The notes beneath the pieces are model-generated. The model did not search any database. It worked only from the letters and a program-made list of their open reading frames with translations, and was not told the origin of the DNA. Position numbers and translations under genes: made by a program. A DNA stretch of 64,000 nucleotides from Saposhnikovia divaricata (lineage: Eukaryota; Streptophyta; Magnoliopsida; Apiales; Apiaceae): assembly GCA_036435485.1 (NCBI GenBank), contig CM071599.1, positions 211,395,178-211,459,177 of the forward strand, written 5' to 3'. Positions 1-12,087 of this stretch are shown piece after piece (within the stretch, counting starts at the first letter, position 1; each line of letters starts with the position of its first letter).

Positions 1-1271
1 ATGCAAAAAGAACGGGCGAAAACGGAGCAAGAATGAAGAAAAGAGAGCAGAAATTTCATTGTCAGTATCTTGCAGCGCAGAGAGTGCCAGTAGAGCGCTG
101 AGAGCGCCAGAAACAGAAGCAGGCAGCGCTGAGAGCGCCAAGACAGAGCTGAGAGCGCCCGTGAATTCTGAAAAATCCTGATTTTATTCCTATTTCAAAT
201 TAAATTGTATTTTTAGGACTTTTCTTGCTATAAAAGATTTCTAGGGCCTATATAAACATATCCCATCCTTGTAATTTGTACCGGTACTTAGAAAAACACA
301 GAGAGAGCCAGAGATAGAGAGACGGACTTGGAGACGGATTCCCGGAAGGATGTGACAGCATTCGGAGATCTAAATCTACTTTTGTATTCTTCTAAATTAA
401 GCGATGCTCTGGATTTTGGATTTGTTTTCTTAACTCTTCACTCTAGTATTATTATATTTATTCAGATTTTGTTTTACATCATGTTTTCATCAGATCCCAT
501 GGTGACAAGCGGTTCGATTATGAACTAATCGTTGTCATGGGATTCTAACGGATTTACTTATGGAGCTTTAGTATCTTGACGCTTAAAAGATCTGTGTGTG
601 ATGTATATCTGATATCCTTGTATGATTTTGCTTAATTGTTAGATGCGTAGCTAACATCTAATCTGTTAATCTCTTGTGAAGTGAAAGTGGATCTTGAGAT
701 TTATAATTTGCCATGCTAGCATAGGTTCATGATTGTTTATCAACATGATTCGTATTGTAATTTGAACTATCTTACTCTGCCCTGTGTGATCTTTATGGAT
801 AACTTGTTCCTCAACCATTATGTTTTCAAATTCTATAGACATATAGGGTCTAAGCATAATTGGTGTCTATTCATTTTCTATCTCTTTTGTGGATGTATGG
901 GTAGTTTGGTATATGTATGCTGACAGGTAGCGTGTACTTGTTTCGTGTTGTCCGATCAGATATCATAACCATTGTATATAGAGATTAAAGGCGTCAGATC
1001 TAAGCGAAGTATTTAATGAAGTTAGGATCCCATGTTTTCTCTTGCATAAGTAATCCGAATCCAATTCTCATTAGTTAAATAGTTCTTAATTGTTAATTTG
1101 CTTCCTTAGTTAATTTTAGTTAGTCAAAACTCAATTTTGTTAATTGTCTTAGCAGTGAGTAAAAACCATACATTGTTGCATAGGTATAAAACTGAATTGA
1201 AACTAAAACCAGATCTCTGTGGGAACGAACTTGATTTATATCTCGTACGTTTGCGTGATTTTGTGTGAACA
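1..1271 (+). repeat. Athila-type LTR, 5' part cut by window edge
   Basis: From about 180 to 1271 this matches the long terminal repeats at 20355-21893 and 26138-27345 nearly end to end, including the run-out GTGTGAACA at 1271. A TATA box (TATATAAA) lies at 249-256, about where LTR transcription would start. No primer-binding site follows 1271, so this is a 3' LTR or a solo LTR rather than a 5' LTR. Bases 60-160 carry an extra short GAGAGCGCC repeat not seen in the other copies. It belongs to the same family as the element at 20355-27345. The open frame at 328-528 inside it is non-coding. Confidence 0.85.
249..256 (+). promoter_or_regulatory. TATA box of LTR promoter
   Basis: TATATAAA in the same LTR context (GCCTATATAAACATATCC) as in the related copies at 20869-20876 and 26327-26334. 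Conservation across copies supports a retrotransposon promoter. Confidence 0.55.
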
Positions 1272-2804
1272 GTAACATTTTTATAAATTTAGTATTTTTA
1301 CAATTTAATTAAGAAAATCCATCGCAAAACTCTTTTGTATTTTAAAAGGATTGACTGTTCTGTTTCAAAAAAAAAAAAGGATTGACTGTTCAGTGCCGGA
1401 TATGTTTTCGACTACCCCCAAAGTAAAGCCCAGTAACCAACTGTTGCTTTTTCTTTTAGTTATCCAACCAACCAGTTTCATTTGCTTTGCACGATTTTTG
1501 TTACTTTTTCCAATTCAATTTATAACAGAATTTTATATGATTGTTGTTGATTCTTGAGTTAATAATTTTAACAAAATATCAATTTTATATAAAAAATATT
1601 ATATAAAAAAATCAAATTTCTGGTATACCTTCATGTTATTTTGAATAGAAGCATTTGTTTCATGTAATGCATTTTTGAAACAAAAGGCTAGATTTATAAA
1701 AATGAAAATCATTAGCATACATGTTGAAATTATTTAATTAGAATATTTTACCAAGAAACTACTTTTTCAACATTTTTTTTGCAAATTTACCATTAGCTCA
1801 AAATATTTACAAAAAACATTTTGCAAAACTTATTTACAAAAATATGTCTGCAACCATGTTAAACAATTACATTTTATTGAATGGTTTATTTTTGTAAAAT
1901 ACTTTTTTTAAAGTGTATATCTGCAAAAAAAAATTTACACTTAAATATTTATGAAAAAAAATCCTTTTAACTATTGCAATTCAATTCCATTTCTTAACTT
2001 TTGTTAGTATGTTACCTTGTACAATCTTTTTGAGATTATATAAAAAACTAAAATAAAAATAAAAGTTGAATTACTCGAATATTCCAGTTCATTATCTCAT
2101 AACTCTTTATAAACCCCATCTATTTTTATCTCATAACTCTTTATAAGCCTTCTAGTTTTGAATCAGTACAATAGCATTTTGTTACATTTTTTTATCTTGT
2201 TTCCAAAATTCTTTTTCATTCACGAATCACGAATTCTATAAATTAGACCAACTCACAGGTGAGAAATATATTGGTAATATTTAATTGAATTGTTTAAAAA
2301 ATATTCAAGTTGCAATTTTTTTTTCCAAAAATATGTAATCCATTTGCAACATTTACAATCTCATTTCCAACACATTTTCACCGGTGTCTCAACCTCATTT
2401 GCAATTTTTAAAAATATTTTCAAAAAATTAGATAATTTTTTAAGTATCCCTATTTAATTTAGTAAATAAAATCAATAATTATCTGATTATACAAATGTTA
2501 CCATACTTTGACTACAAAATTTTATTAATTCCTCTTTTATATACAATGAGATCAATAAGTTTTCCAAAATCTTTTACATTTGCTAATACAAAATACTACA
2601 CATAGAATTTTGATTCAAATCATTCTTGTAAATAAATCACTATTAATATTGTATTTATTTTATTTTTATTTACATTAATTATATGATACAAAAAACTATG
2701 GTGCCTTAAATTTTAAGGTCTCATGAATTGGCTAGCAAAACTTACTTTGTACGTGTATAGCTTTCTGTACAAACTTACAAATGTACATTCAAATTTTAAA
2801 AAAC
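1272..2804. other. AT-rich intergenic DNA
   Basis: There is no convincing coding sequence. It is AT-rich with long A and T runs and repeated TTTGCAA words around 1740-1870 and 2300-2410, possibly a decayed element. The only structured spot is a poly-A insertion with a duplicated flank at 1344-1391, listed separately. Confidence 0.6.
1344..1391 (+). repeat. Poly-A tail remnant with target duplication
   Basis: GGATTGACTGTTC occurs at 1348-1360 and again at 1379-1391. The two copies flank only TGTTTC plus about 12 A residues. This is the footprint expected of target-primed reverse transcription: an extremely 5'-truncated LINE or SINE insertion that left little more than its tail. The exact duplication length is uncertain because the A run blurs one end. 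Confidence 0.6.
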
Positions 2805-3145
2805 ACTAGTTGGTAACCCGTGCAAACGGTTACTTTTAATTTTTTATAATTTATTTATAATGTAATATAATATTATAAATATTAATTTTAATATGTTATT
2901 GGAAGAATTCGAACCTTACATATTTATATGTAATAATTTTTAATATTAAATATAAATTAATATGTTGTTGGTGGGAATCGAATCTTGGATCTCTGTATAT
3001 AACAACTTTTAATATTATTGTATCTAACGATCATGAAGATTTAAAGGTTGTGAATGAGGGATAACCAAAATTATGGGATAACCAAAAAAATTGTTAACCA
3101 AACTACAAATTATACACATTTTCGCTTATTATAATATATTATAGA
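2805..3145 (-). mobile_element. Small non-autonomous Helitron (probable)
   Basis: Read on the minus strand it starts with TC at 3145 after a host A (TCTATAATATATTATAATAAG) and ends with CTAGT at 2805. An imperfect hairpin (ACCGT...ACGGT) lies about 10 bases before the end. These are the termini known for plant Helitrons. The base after CTAGT is G rather than the expected T, which lowers confidence. It has no coding capacity. Confidence 0.45.
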
Positions 3146-3154
3146 TAATGTTGG

Positions 3155-3532
3155 TCATTGTTCCATGGAGAACCATCTTACGTGGAGAACCGTGGAGAAC
3201 CACTTAAAATGTATTAAAATTGTCCTTTATATAAGGGCCCGCAGGGGCACCTTCACAAAAAAGTCTTATAATTCTATCCTCTATCTATTTATAAAAAAAA
3301 ATTACAAAAAAAAAAATTTAAAATTTTTTAAAAAATGATGACGTGACAGCAGTTTTTTTAATTTTTTTAAATTTTTTTAAAATTTTTTTTTTTGGATGAA
3401 TGGATAGAGGGTAGAATTATAAGACTTTTCTGTAAAGGGGCCCGCCAGAGGCCTTATATAAAGGTCAATTTTAATGTATTTTAAGTGGTTCTCTACGATT
3501 CTCCACGTAAGATGGTTCTCTATGGAGTGGGA
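3155..3532. mobile_element. Fold-back MITE with long inverted arms
   Basis: The left arm (3162-3310) and right arm (3385-3526) are reverse complements over roughly 140 bases with few mismatches. They share TCCATGGAGAACC / GGTTCTCTATGGA ends, a CGTGGAGAA block, TTATATAAGG, and GTCTTATAATTCTA. The loop is A/T homopolymer around a GATGACGTGACAGC core. A transcript would fold into one long hairpin. No clear target duplication was seen. Confidence 0.75.
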
Positions 3533-3824
3533 CTCTAGATATGTTAATTATATCATTTGTACTTATACATTTATTACTATTTAATAATTATCAACTATAA
3601 TCTAATTATGCACCTGTGCTAATTTAAATCAAACAATGAGATTACTAGAGTATGATAGAAGGAAGTGGGGAAGGTTAGTGAGTAAGTTGTTTTTAATTAC
3701 TGGTTTCCTATATTTTTTTTAAAAAAATTATATAATTTAGAGCATAAAAATTAATATAAGATATAATTTTTGTTGAATATAATATTTATTTAATTCAGTT
3801 AGTAAATAAAAGATAAATTTAAAA
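3533..3824. other. AT-rich spacer, nothing recognised
   Basis: Low-complexity AT-rich DNA between the fold-back element and the next Helitron. No open frame of note. Confidence 0.6.
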
Positions 3825-4902
3825 TCAATATATATATATAAAGGAGGATAGCGGGAGTTTAGGTGGCGCTCTAAGATCGTCTCAATCTATTTTTCTAAGT
3901 TTCTAGAATTTTAGAATTTTAAACATTAATAAATATAAAAAAATCAATTAACATATTAGAAGTAGAATAGGTGTTCAAATTTATAGAGAATAAGAGTTTG
4001 AATTTATAGGGAAAACATATAATTAAAAGTTTTATTGAAAGTATAATAAGTGTTTGTAAGACGTATAATTAAGAGTTTTGTTGTAAGTAAAATAGGAGTT
4101 CTAATTTGTATAGAATAAGAGTTTGAATTTATAAAAAATACATATAATTAAAAAAATTATTAGAGGTAGAAAAGATGTTTGAATATATAAAGAATACATA
4201 TAATAATTTTTTTTGGAAGTAGAATACGAGAACGGTGAAGACATCTTATACGAGTTTTTAAAACTATAGATCTTCTTTCCTAGAAATCCTTTATTTTAAC
4301 TTTTTTATACAAGTTAATTATACATGCATTAGAAAAATATATCCATAAATTCAATATTAATTACGCAACGAAAAGTCTTCGTATTTTAAAAATTGACGTG
4401 TTAACATAAAAGAGAGACATTCTCATGCGAAAGTTGTAAATAAATATATGAATATCTATAATATACAGAAAATATAATATGTATTTTCATCTTTTGAAAC
4501 TCCATGAATATTAGAAAGTTTAAAGAATGTAAAAATTGGAATTTACTCTCTTTTAATGTTTTAATTTTTAAGAAAAAATTGATATTTTATAAGATAAGTG
4601 TCATCAATAATAATGAAGTTAGAATTTCAATTCCAAATAAGAGCGGTTCAAAATGTGTTTAACGGGAAGACGGCTCATTAGAAAAGATTGTATTAACTGT
4701 TAGAATTTGATACTGATGTCATATTTTTTTTTTAATTTTAGGGTTAGACTTTTTTGAATAAAATTTTTAATAAAATCTTTATTATAATATATATTAAAGT
4801 TGGGATTTTGATAATATTGATAATATAATATAACGTAAATATGTATTGAACTTTTTTAAAAAAATTGTAACGCCGCCGCGAAGCGCGGCTTTATCTACTA
4901 GT
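3825..4902 (+). mobile_element. Non-autonomous Helitron
   Basis: It begins TC after a host A (TCAATATATATATATAAAGG at 3825) and ends CTAGT at 4898-4902 followed by host T, so the target AT dinucleotide is preserved. A GC-rich hairpin (CCGCG-AAG-CGCGG) at about 4875-4888 lies just upstream of the end, as Helitrons require. There is no Rep/helicase coding sequence in this 1.08-kb body, so it depends on another element. Confidence 0.7.
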
Positions 4903-5081
4903 TCATATTAAAAGTGAGATGATTATTTATACACATTAAATTTTAACTATCCGATAAAAAATCCTCATAAAAAAAATTATAAATTGTTTTGACGTAACGT
5001 GACCTAAGTAGACCCGATAATGGAAAACAAATGAAGTATACTTGTCCTTAATAAACGTGCTCTTAACCCTAAACCCTAAGG
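4903..5081. other. Spacer with telomere-like octamers
   Basis: AT-rich, non-coding. Two AACCCTAA units at 5065-5079 form a plant telo-box-like word, too short to be an interstitial telomere array. Confidence 0.5.
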
Positions 5082-5306
5082 TACTCCCTCCCTCTTAACT
5101 TTTGGCACGGATTTTAAATTCCATTTTAAAGATAGTTTTATAAATTATTTTTGATATTTTCTTTTTTTATATAAAAACCGAACAATTCTATTTTTATACA
5201 AAAGAAAATAAAAAATTAGTAATAGAACTATCCTTAAAACGCACCTTAAAATGCGTGTCAGATGCGCATTTTTTTATGTTAAGAAATGGATGTGAGAGAG
5301 GGAGTA
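5082..5306. mobile_element. Stowaway-like MITE
   Basis: Inverted ends TACTCCCTC at 5082 and GAGGGAGTA at 5306 are bounded by TA, the target of Stowaway (Tc1/mariner) MITEs. The arms pair further inwards (GATAGTTTTATAA against ATAGAACTATCC). 225 bp, non-coding. Confidence 0.75.
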
Positions 5307-5333
5307 TAAATAAACACCTATAACAAGCACACA

Positions 5334-5706
5334 AGAGGCTGTTTGGCTAAGCTTAAAATTACTACTTATGACTTAAAATTGCTTAAAATGATAAGTGAAA
5401 AGTAAAAATTTTAAGTCAATATCTGTTTGGCCAATTTTATGTTATGAGTGACTTATGAATAATTAAAAATGTAAACATAAAAATAAATTTGATAAATTAT
5501 TTATTTGAATGATGATATTAACTTTAATCAAATAAAATTTTCAAAACAAAATAAGTCATTCAAAAAATATCTCCTACCAACTTTTGACTTTAAGCTATTT
5601 TTTTAACTTTAAATCAATTTCTGACTTATTACACAAACAAACATTTTTTGACTTAAAGTAACAAACGGCTTTAAGCTCAGCTTAAACCCGTTGCCAAACG
5701 GGCTCT
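5334..5706. mobile_element. MITE with GTTTGGC termini
   Basis: AGAGGCTGTTTGGC at 5334 and GCCAAACGGGCTCT at 5693-5706 are imperfect inverted repeats, and the next bases (AAGCTTAAA / TTTAAGCTC) also pair. Non-autonomous DNA element of hAT-like appearance. Superfamily uncertain because no target duplication is clear. Confidence 0.6.
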
Positions 5707-6252
5707 AAGGGCAAACCCAACAGTGATCCAAAGATCCAAATTTGGGGCAAATTATCCCAAATTCTCCTCCAAGCAGTGATCCAAATGGTGGTCCAAATTT
5801 GGATCAGTGAATAGTACTGATCCAAATTTGGATCACCACTATTCACTGATCCAAATTTGGATCAATTAGTTTAATATTAAAATAATGATTTTGTTATTTA
5901 TATATTTTTAGTTTATTATATTCAAAATTAATTTATGATTTTTTTAATTATTTAATTAATAATAGTACATAATTAATAAAATGAATATATTTTTTCTTAA
6001 CTAAGAACACAATTTTAATATTATTTACGTATATTAAAAAATTTATGTCTTTAGTTTATTTAATTTATTAAATATAATATAAATAGTTAATAACGATTAA
6101 ACATTAACTTTAAGATTTAATAATTTGATATAATATTTATGTAATATAATATGTAAATAATAATTTGGATCAGAATTTGATCACGCTGTTAGAATTGGTA
6201 AGAAATTTGGATCAATTTGGATTTTTGGATCATAACTGCTGGAAATGGCCTA
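5706..6252. mobile_element. MITE with GATCCAAATTTGGATC core motifs
   Basis: The left end (TAAGGGCAAACCCAACAGTG) pairs imperfectly with the reverse complement of the right end (TTAGGCCATTTCCAGCAGTT). Both continue into GATCCAAA. Inside, the palindrome GATCCAAATTTGGATC appears several times at 5805-5865. The centre is A/T only. It abuts the preceding MITE. Confidence 0.6.
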
Positions 6253-6958
6253 AGTGAATAGTATTCATTGCGAAGTGCGAACCCCTTGACCCTAGAAGTC
6301 CTCGCTCAGTTGCAGATGCATTTTGGACTGTAAACCAAAAACGCTACTCCTCTAAATACCATTGACACTTTTGTTAAACGTAACAAAACTTTGGGGAATT
6401 AAAATGTTTGGTCTAATGGTAGAGTGCAAATGAACTTATCATAAATTTTTATTGTAATCAAGGCAGAGTTTCTGCAGGTTTTCACTGCAACCAAAAAAAT
6501 GGGTCTTTCTTTAAAGTCTGTCAATGTTACAGGCCTTGTATAAAGCACAATCACCAAAGCAAATTTGTTTCTACTCCATTTCCCCACTATCATCTTATTA
6601 TTTAATTAATAATTAATAAAACTTCTTCTCAACTTCTCACCCCCATTTTTTGAAAAATAAAAAATAAAGGTCCTTTGACTCCTGTCCCGAGTTCAGAGTA
6701 CCCTTTTCAATGCTTACTTCATTTATCCACTTCCATGTATTACACATGATTATAGAATAGTATAGGACCAGGCCCATCATATCTTATTTTGACAATATTA
6801 AATCTTACTTACTTTTTTCATATTTAATACTTTACCTAATTTAAACATAATTTAGATATTCATTTGCTTCCCACCTCTATTCTCTTTTTAGGACAAAAGG
6901 GGTTTTTTCTTAGTAACATCTCCCCCATTAGTACTTTTGTTTAAAACCCTACCTCCAT
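6253..6958. other. Upstream region of the CCCH gene
   Basis: About 700 bases between the last MITE and the CT-rich leader. No TATA box stands out. No protein-like frame is supported; a 64-codon minus frame at 6399-6593 has no recognisable motif. Probably promoter plus intergenic DNA. Confidence 0.45.
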
Positions 6959-7049
6959 TTTACTCCCATCTCTCTCCTCACTCTCTCCCCCCATCTCTCT
7001 CCTCTCTCTCCCCCCATCTCTCTCTCACTCTTTCACTCACTCTCTCCCA

Positions 7050-7087
<38 letters not shown>
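6959..7087 (+). repeat. CT/TCTC microsatellite in the 5' leader
   Basis: Almost pure pyrimidine, ending in about 14 CT units immediately before TAAAGAGAG and the start codon at 7113. CT-rich leaders next to plant transcription starts are common, so this likely lies in the 5' UTR or core promoter of the CCCH gene. Confidence 0.85.
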
Positions 7088-7112
7088 AAGAGAGAAAAAA
7101 CACAGAAACCCC

Positions 7113-10100
7113 ATGGATAACAATGAAGCAACAAGTACAGTCTTATCAAGAATCCAAAAATTAGATCCAGAAAATGGTAGTAAAATCTTGGGTTATCTCC
7201 TTTTAAAAGATCTCGGCGAGAAAGAAATGATAAGGCTGGCTTTTGGGCCTGAAAATCATTTAATTTCTCTAATTAATCAAGTGAAAGCTGATATGGCTCG
7301 TTCATCAAACACTTCATCTGCTTCACCGTTTATCCCCATATCAAACCCTAATAGGCCCAACCCTTTTCCCCAATCTTCACCAAGAATCATTGTTCCTAAC
7401 AATGGGTTTCATATGAGCCCTTCTTCTCCTTCATCTCCATGGTTTCATAGCCCAAAACAAGCTGCTTCTGCTTCTTCACTTTCGTATGCTGCGGTTGTTA
7501 ATGGAAATAATGGTAACAGTTCTGGTAACCCTTTTGGCTCTCCTTCAAACCCTTCTTTTATTTCTCCTTTTTACGGAAATGGTGATGATGAAGTTTTGTT
7601 TCTTGATGATGGTAAAAACATGGACTTTAATGACCCAATTGTTAGCCCGGGTGGGCGGAGTGATTCGATGGTGTTTCCGTATGGGAATTGTAATGAGAAT
7701 CATCACCAGTTCCTTCATCGAAGGAGTGTTTCGGTGAATGATGTGTTTTTAGGTCAATCTGATGAGAATAGTAGTAATGTAGGTGGTGGTGGTGGGTTTG
7801 GATGGAAGCCTTGTATGTATTTTGCTAAAGGGTTTTGTAAGAATGGTGGTGGTTGTAAGTTTGTGCATGGTGGTTTCGGGGCTGATTCACCCGATGACTC
7901 ACCGAAATTTGATGGGTTTGATGAATTGATGAGGATGAAAGCTATTCAGGCTCAAAGATTGGCTATGGCTACTGGAGCTCCAATGCCTTATAGTAACAGA
8001 TGTATGAGCTTTCTTAATGACAGTCCAAGGTATAATAATTACATTTATTATTTGCAGTAAATTTTTGAATTTTTTTTTTGCTTTGTTAGATTTGTAATCA
8101 TTGCATGTTTGTTCAGTAATGATATGTGTACATGTATTAATCAATTTGTCTGAATTGTTGATCATGATTGTGTATATGTATAGGGTTAAGTATCAAATTG
8201 GCCACTATATAATTAACAATATATCAATTTTACCACAGATTAATTCGGGATCTCAAATTGGCCACTTTTCGGATAAAATTGCTGATTTTCGATCATGATT
8301 ATTTATCAATCTGTCTGAATTGTTGATCATGATTATCTATGTGTATGTATGTGTATATAGAATTGTACAATAACAAGTTTCAAGTGCTGGGGTGTGTATA
8401 TAGAAAATCTGATCTTTAATATATTATTTTGATTTTTCTATATCGGGAAATCTGGAAGGATATTGTTTTTTATGCTTTTTCATGGTGTTGTGCTACATTG
8501 TAGATCCGCGGCAGCAGCAGCGGCAGCAGCAGCCATGATGGGGGATGATTATCTTCCATTTGGTCGTTGCAGACATGATAGGAGTGATTTTGCTGCTGCT
8601 TTTGGTTTTAGAGAACATCCAAATTCTAGCTCACGGCAAATATACTTGACATTTCCAGCTGATAGCACTTTCAAGGAAGAGGATGTTTCGAACTACTTCA
8701 GGTAAGGTTTATGGTTTGCTTAAAACTCAATGATGATTTCATACAATAAATTTAATCTATATGTTTAAATTTCTTGAAGCCAATTTGGACCGGTGCAAGA
8801 TGTGAGGATCCCTTATCAGCAGAAGAGAATGTTTGGCTTCGTTACATTTGTCTATCCAGAAACTGTGAAGCAGATTTTGGCTAAGGGAAACCCGCACTTT
8901 GTATGTGATTCACGTGTGCTTGTCAAGCCCTACAAGGAGAAGGGTAAACTTCCGGACAAGTATGACACCCTTTCTCAGTCTATACTAGTATTGATCCTGC
9001 TTACCTGAGTTTGTGTTAGTTCCCAGTTATTAAATAATATTCTACAGGAAGCACCAAATGGAGATGGGAGAGTTTCCTGCATGTTTCAGCCCGTCTGGGC
9101 CTGACTCCATGGAGCCTTTTGATCTTCCTTTTGGTAAGTTTATATATTGGCTCTGCCTTTTTGATTATTACTTCAGTTATAGATGCTTTAGTTCTTTGTT
9201 GCTCTGTACAGGAAGAAGAATGGTGTACAATAATAGCCAGGAGATGATGTTCAGAAGAAAATTGGAGCAGGAGGCAGAATTGCAACAAGCTATTGAATAC
9301 GAGGGAAGGAGGCTGATGAATCTTCAACTCCCAGATATGATGAACCGTAATCTTAATCATCAACTTCATCGCCATCAGTTGGCTGTTGTTCCTGTTCCTG
9401 TTCCTGTTCCGTTCCCGGCGCAAGCTTACTCTCAATTCAATCAAGGTCTTGCACAGTCATCAGATATCACTCAAGAGGATTTAGATGGTAAACAGTAAAT
9501 CTGATTTGCTATTTTATGAAATATAACTTCATTTTTTACATTCACAATTGATTATATTATATATTCTTGAAGTTGAAGGTGGTAATACTGGAAAAGATGA
9601 AGCTGTTTCTCCTACCATAGCTGCTGATCCACAGGATAATGAATCTAATGCTAGCGATGGGAATGGCAGTGACAGTGGCAAACAAAGGGTTCCTAGCCTT
9701 GATGGATCTGATCCTCATGGAAGGTACAGTTAATATAATATTAACAATTGTAGGCTCTTGTGTGCTAATTTATAAAATGTGGCTTAATCTCTAGTTATGT
9801 GTCTTTAGGTGTTAGATATTTTAATGTTCTCCAACTAATAATACTCTCTATTCTCATATTCTCTTGCAGCAGTTTGGAGCACAACCTTCCTGACAGCCTT
9901 TTCTCATCTCCTAAAAAAACTGACCAGTCAGTGTGCTCTGCTTCTGCTGAAATGGATGATGGTGTCTCCGGAACAAGCTCATTGCTCTCCTCTACTCTTT
10001 TCCCAGCTGTAACTTCCAGTCGCAATATGGCTTCTCTCAGTTCTCGTTTCGCTGAAATGCCAAGGTACTGACTGCTCTCTTTCTCTCTATAAATGTATCA

Positions 10101-10191
10101 GTATGTGTTTGTTTAACAAGAATAGGCTACTCATGCATCAAGTATATGTCATTTATGAGGTCTTATTTTGAGCAGGAAGCCATTGGTATGA
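7113..10191 (+). CDS. CCCH zinc-finger and RRM RNA-binding protein
   Basis: Spliced gene. Coding exons by GT/AG and phase: 7113-8029, 8504-8701, 8780-8959, 9048-9133, 9212-9487, 9573-9723, 9870-10064, 10176-10191, giving about 672 residues. Residues 8-60 (SRIQKLDPEN...GYLLLKDLG) resemble an MLLE/PABC-like helix bundle. A single C-x7-C-x5-C-x3-H finger uses C234, C242, C248 and H252. After an Ala run (about 308-316) an RRM spans about 350-430 with RNP2 IYLTFP and RNP1 RMFGFVTF. Then come a Glu/Gln-rich helix (EQEAELQQAIEYEGRR), a V-P dipeptide run, and a Ser-rich tail. This order matches the plant AtC3H22/46/53 group of putative RNA-binding proteins. Function is inferred from family only. The last exon (RKPLV-stop) is the least certain part. 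Confidence 0.9.
8030..8503 (+). other. Intron 1 of the CCCH gene with a duplicated segment
   Basis: The 474-base intron begins GTATAA and ends TTGTAG. It holds two near-identical stretches (about 8139-8180 and 8304-8345, sharing CTGAATTGTTGATCATGAT). These flank an insert of about 120 bases starting GGGTTAAGTATCAAATTGG, possibly a small mobile-element fragment. Confidence 0.6.
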
Positions 10192-10860
10192 TGTGGGTGG
10201 GCATGGCCAGCATGGAGGGATTTGACTTAGTTTTGGGTAAGATCATTATAAGTTTACTTGTCGAAATAAGAAAAGAAAAATTATTTGTGCACATTTGTTT
10301 AATTATTTGAATCAAGCATATGAATTTCTTGATTTCTTATAGTTCTTGATAATTTTATTTGATGCAGAAGTTTTGAGTAGAGAACAGACCACATAGAGTG
10401 AAGACAGGCCCTCCTAGCTGTATAGTCAGTCAAAGCTTACTCAGCATCATAAAAGAAAAAAAGTACTACTATCTCTCAAGGAAAGATATCCTCAAGATTA
10501 TTATTAGACTCATCAAAATACCATACTACTACTTACAAAAAAATACTACATAATATGCATAGATGAAAGGACAGATGAACTAGTTAATGGGAGTGGGGGT
10601 GCCCCTCTGTTTAATTTTACCCTTCTCTCTTTTGTTAGACTGTAACTGGACCACACACAAACAGTCCAGTAACAAAGGATTAGTACCCAGCAGACTAGCA
10701 GTAGCTTTTCTTTTTATAATGCCAATACTAGTTAAGGCTTGAGACTTTCAAATTTCTCTTGTAATTTTCTTTTCCCTGGTTTTTCTATTTGCTTTATCTG
10801 CTGCAAAGGTATGAAAAAGTAAATTTATGCTAATCCTCAGGGATTAGAATGTAATATTAT
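10192..10860 (+). other. Probable 3' UTR of the CCCH gene
   Basis: After the stop at 10189-10191 a likely UTR intron runs from GGTAAG (10237) to TTTGATGCAG (10367). The sequence continues without coding features to AT-rich DNA around 10840-10870 where polyadenylation is plausible. Boundaries are estimates. Confidence 0.45.
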
Positions 10861-12087
10861 ATGTATGTATGTATATATTTGCTTAAAGGCATCCATGAAG
10901 TGGAATATTGGATATGTATGCACAGGTACAGTGACATGAACATGTGTGGTAAGTGTAGGGCCTATGTTTCATAACTTCTTGTTTTGAATCTTTGGGTGAC
11001 TGTTTGAGTACTTGCATATCCTTTTCCATTCAATTGTTTCATAATAGCATGCAGAGAAGTACAATAAATTTAAATTATTGTACTAAGTGATTCTTTGGGT
11101 TTTTTGCCAAGCAATTATTTTGGAACAAGATAATATGGTACTGTGTGATTCTTGGTTTTTTTGCTAAGCAATAATTTTGGAATTTTTTCCCAAGTGTGTG
11201 TTTGTGTGTGTTCTGGCCTTATGGGTGTATATGATTTTGGGAAATGTGTTGTTGGAAATAAAAGTGTGTTAATATTTTAGTGAATAAAGGTAACTTTAGG
11301 GAGCCATATTGTGGGTTCTGCTGAAGGGGGAGGGCCATATTATTATCAGTTATCACATGGGGGGTACTGACACAAATTTGAATGGCATCCAAGGATGCCA
11401 CCAATATTCTGATTTTAATTATACTTTAGCCTGTCCCTTTTGTAAATGGCTCTTGCCTTTGCCTGTTACTGTTTTTAATTGACAAAGGGACATGACATTG
11501 GCACATTGCACTGCTCACAAGTCACACACACTCATTCATGTTTGAATTGTTGAAATGCAATATTTGGTGAACTTGTTATTTCAAAAAACCCATTGTGCAT
11601 GCAAATGAAAAAAAGAATCCTTCCCTTTAATTTGATGATATGTGTTGGCCTTGTTTTTTCGTTGTATCTATAATTTGTAGGAAATCTGAACTTCCCCATA
11701 CTTAAGCTAGGGTGATGGTTTTGGCCAACGATTGTTAGCAACACAGCATATTGTTGACAAAAGATGGTGGTACGTGGAAACATTTGGTTTCTATGATATG
11801 TCGCAACAATCTTTGGACCAAACTCCATGAAATTATAACATAAGGACCAAGGTCCAAGATAATTGAATGGATGTGTAATGTGTTTAGATCTTTTCTGAAC
11901 TAGAACTCTAGAAAGCTTCAAAAACTGTAGATGAGCTAAAATGCTTCGTTCATTTTGAATTGGACAAATGAACTGTTCAAGGTTTTCGAGGTTACACCAA
12001 ATTATGAAACCCAATTACCTAGGTAGGTGATGGTCACTCCAAATTACAAGGCTGTTTGGCCCCCTTTATTTTCAGCTTATAAGTTAA
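10861..12087. other. Intergenic DNA, nothing recognised
   Basis: Read on both strands without finding a domain, inverted repeat or LTR. A 160-codon minus frame at 11532-12014 has no recognisable motif and no family-like composition. Confidence 0.5.

Noticed and set aside
5065..5079. Interstitial telomere
   Set aside because: Only two AACCCTAA-type units; too short.
9016..9444. 142-codon minus-strand frame
   Set aside because: Antisense to CCCH exons 4 and 5; the sense strand has splice sites and domain matches.
11532..12014. 160-codon minus-strand frame as a gene
   Set aside because: No motif, no splice context, and ordinary intergenic composition.
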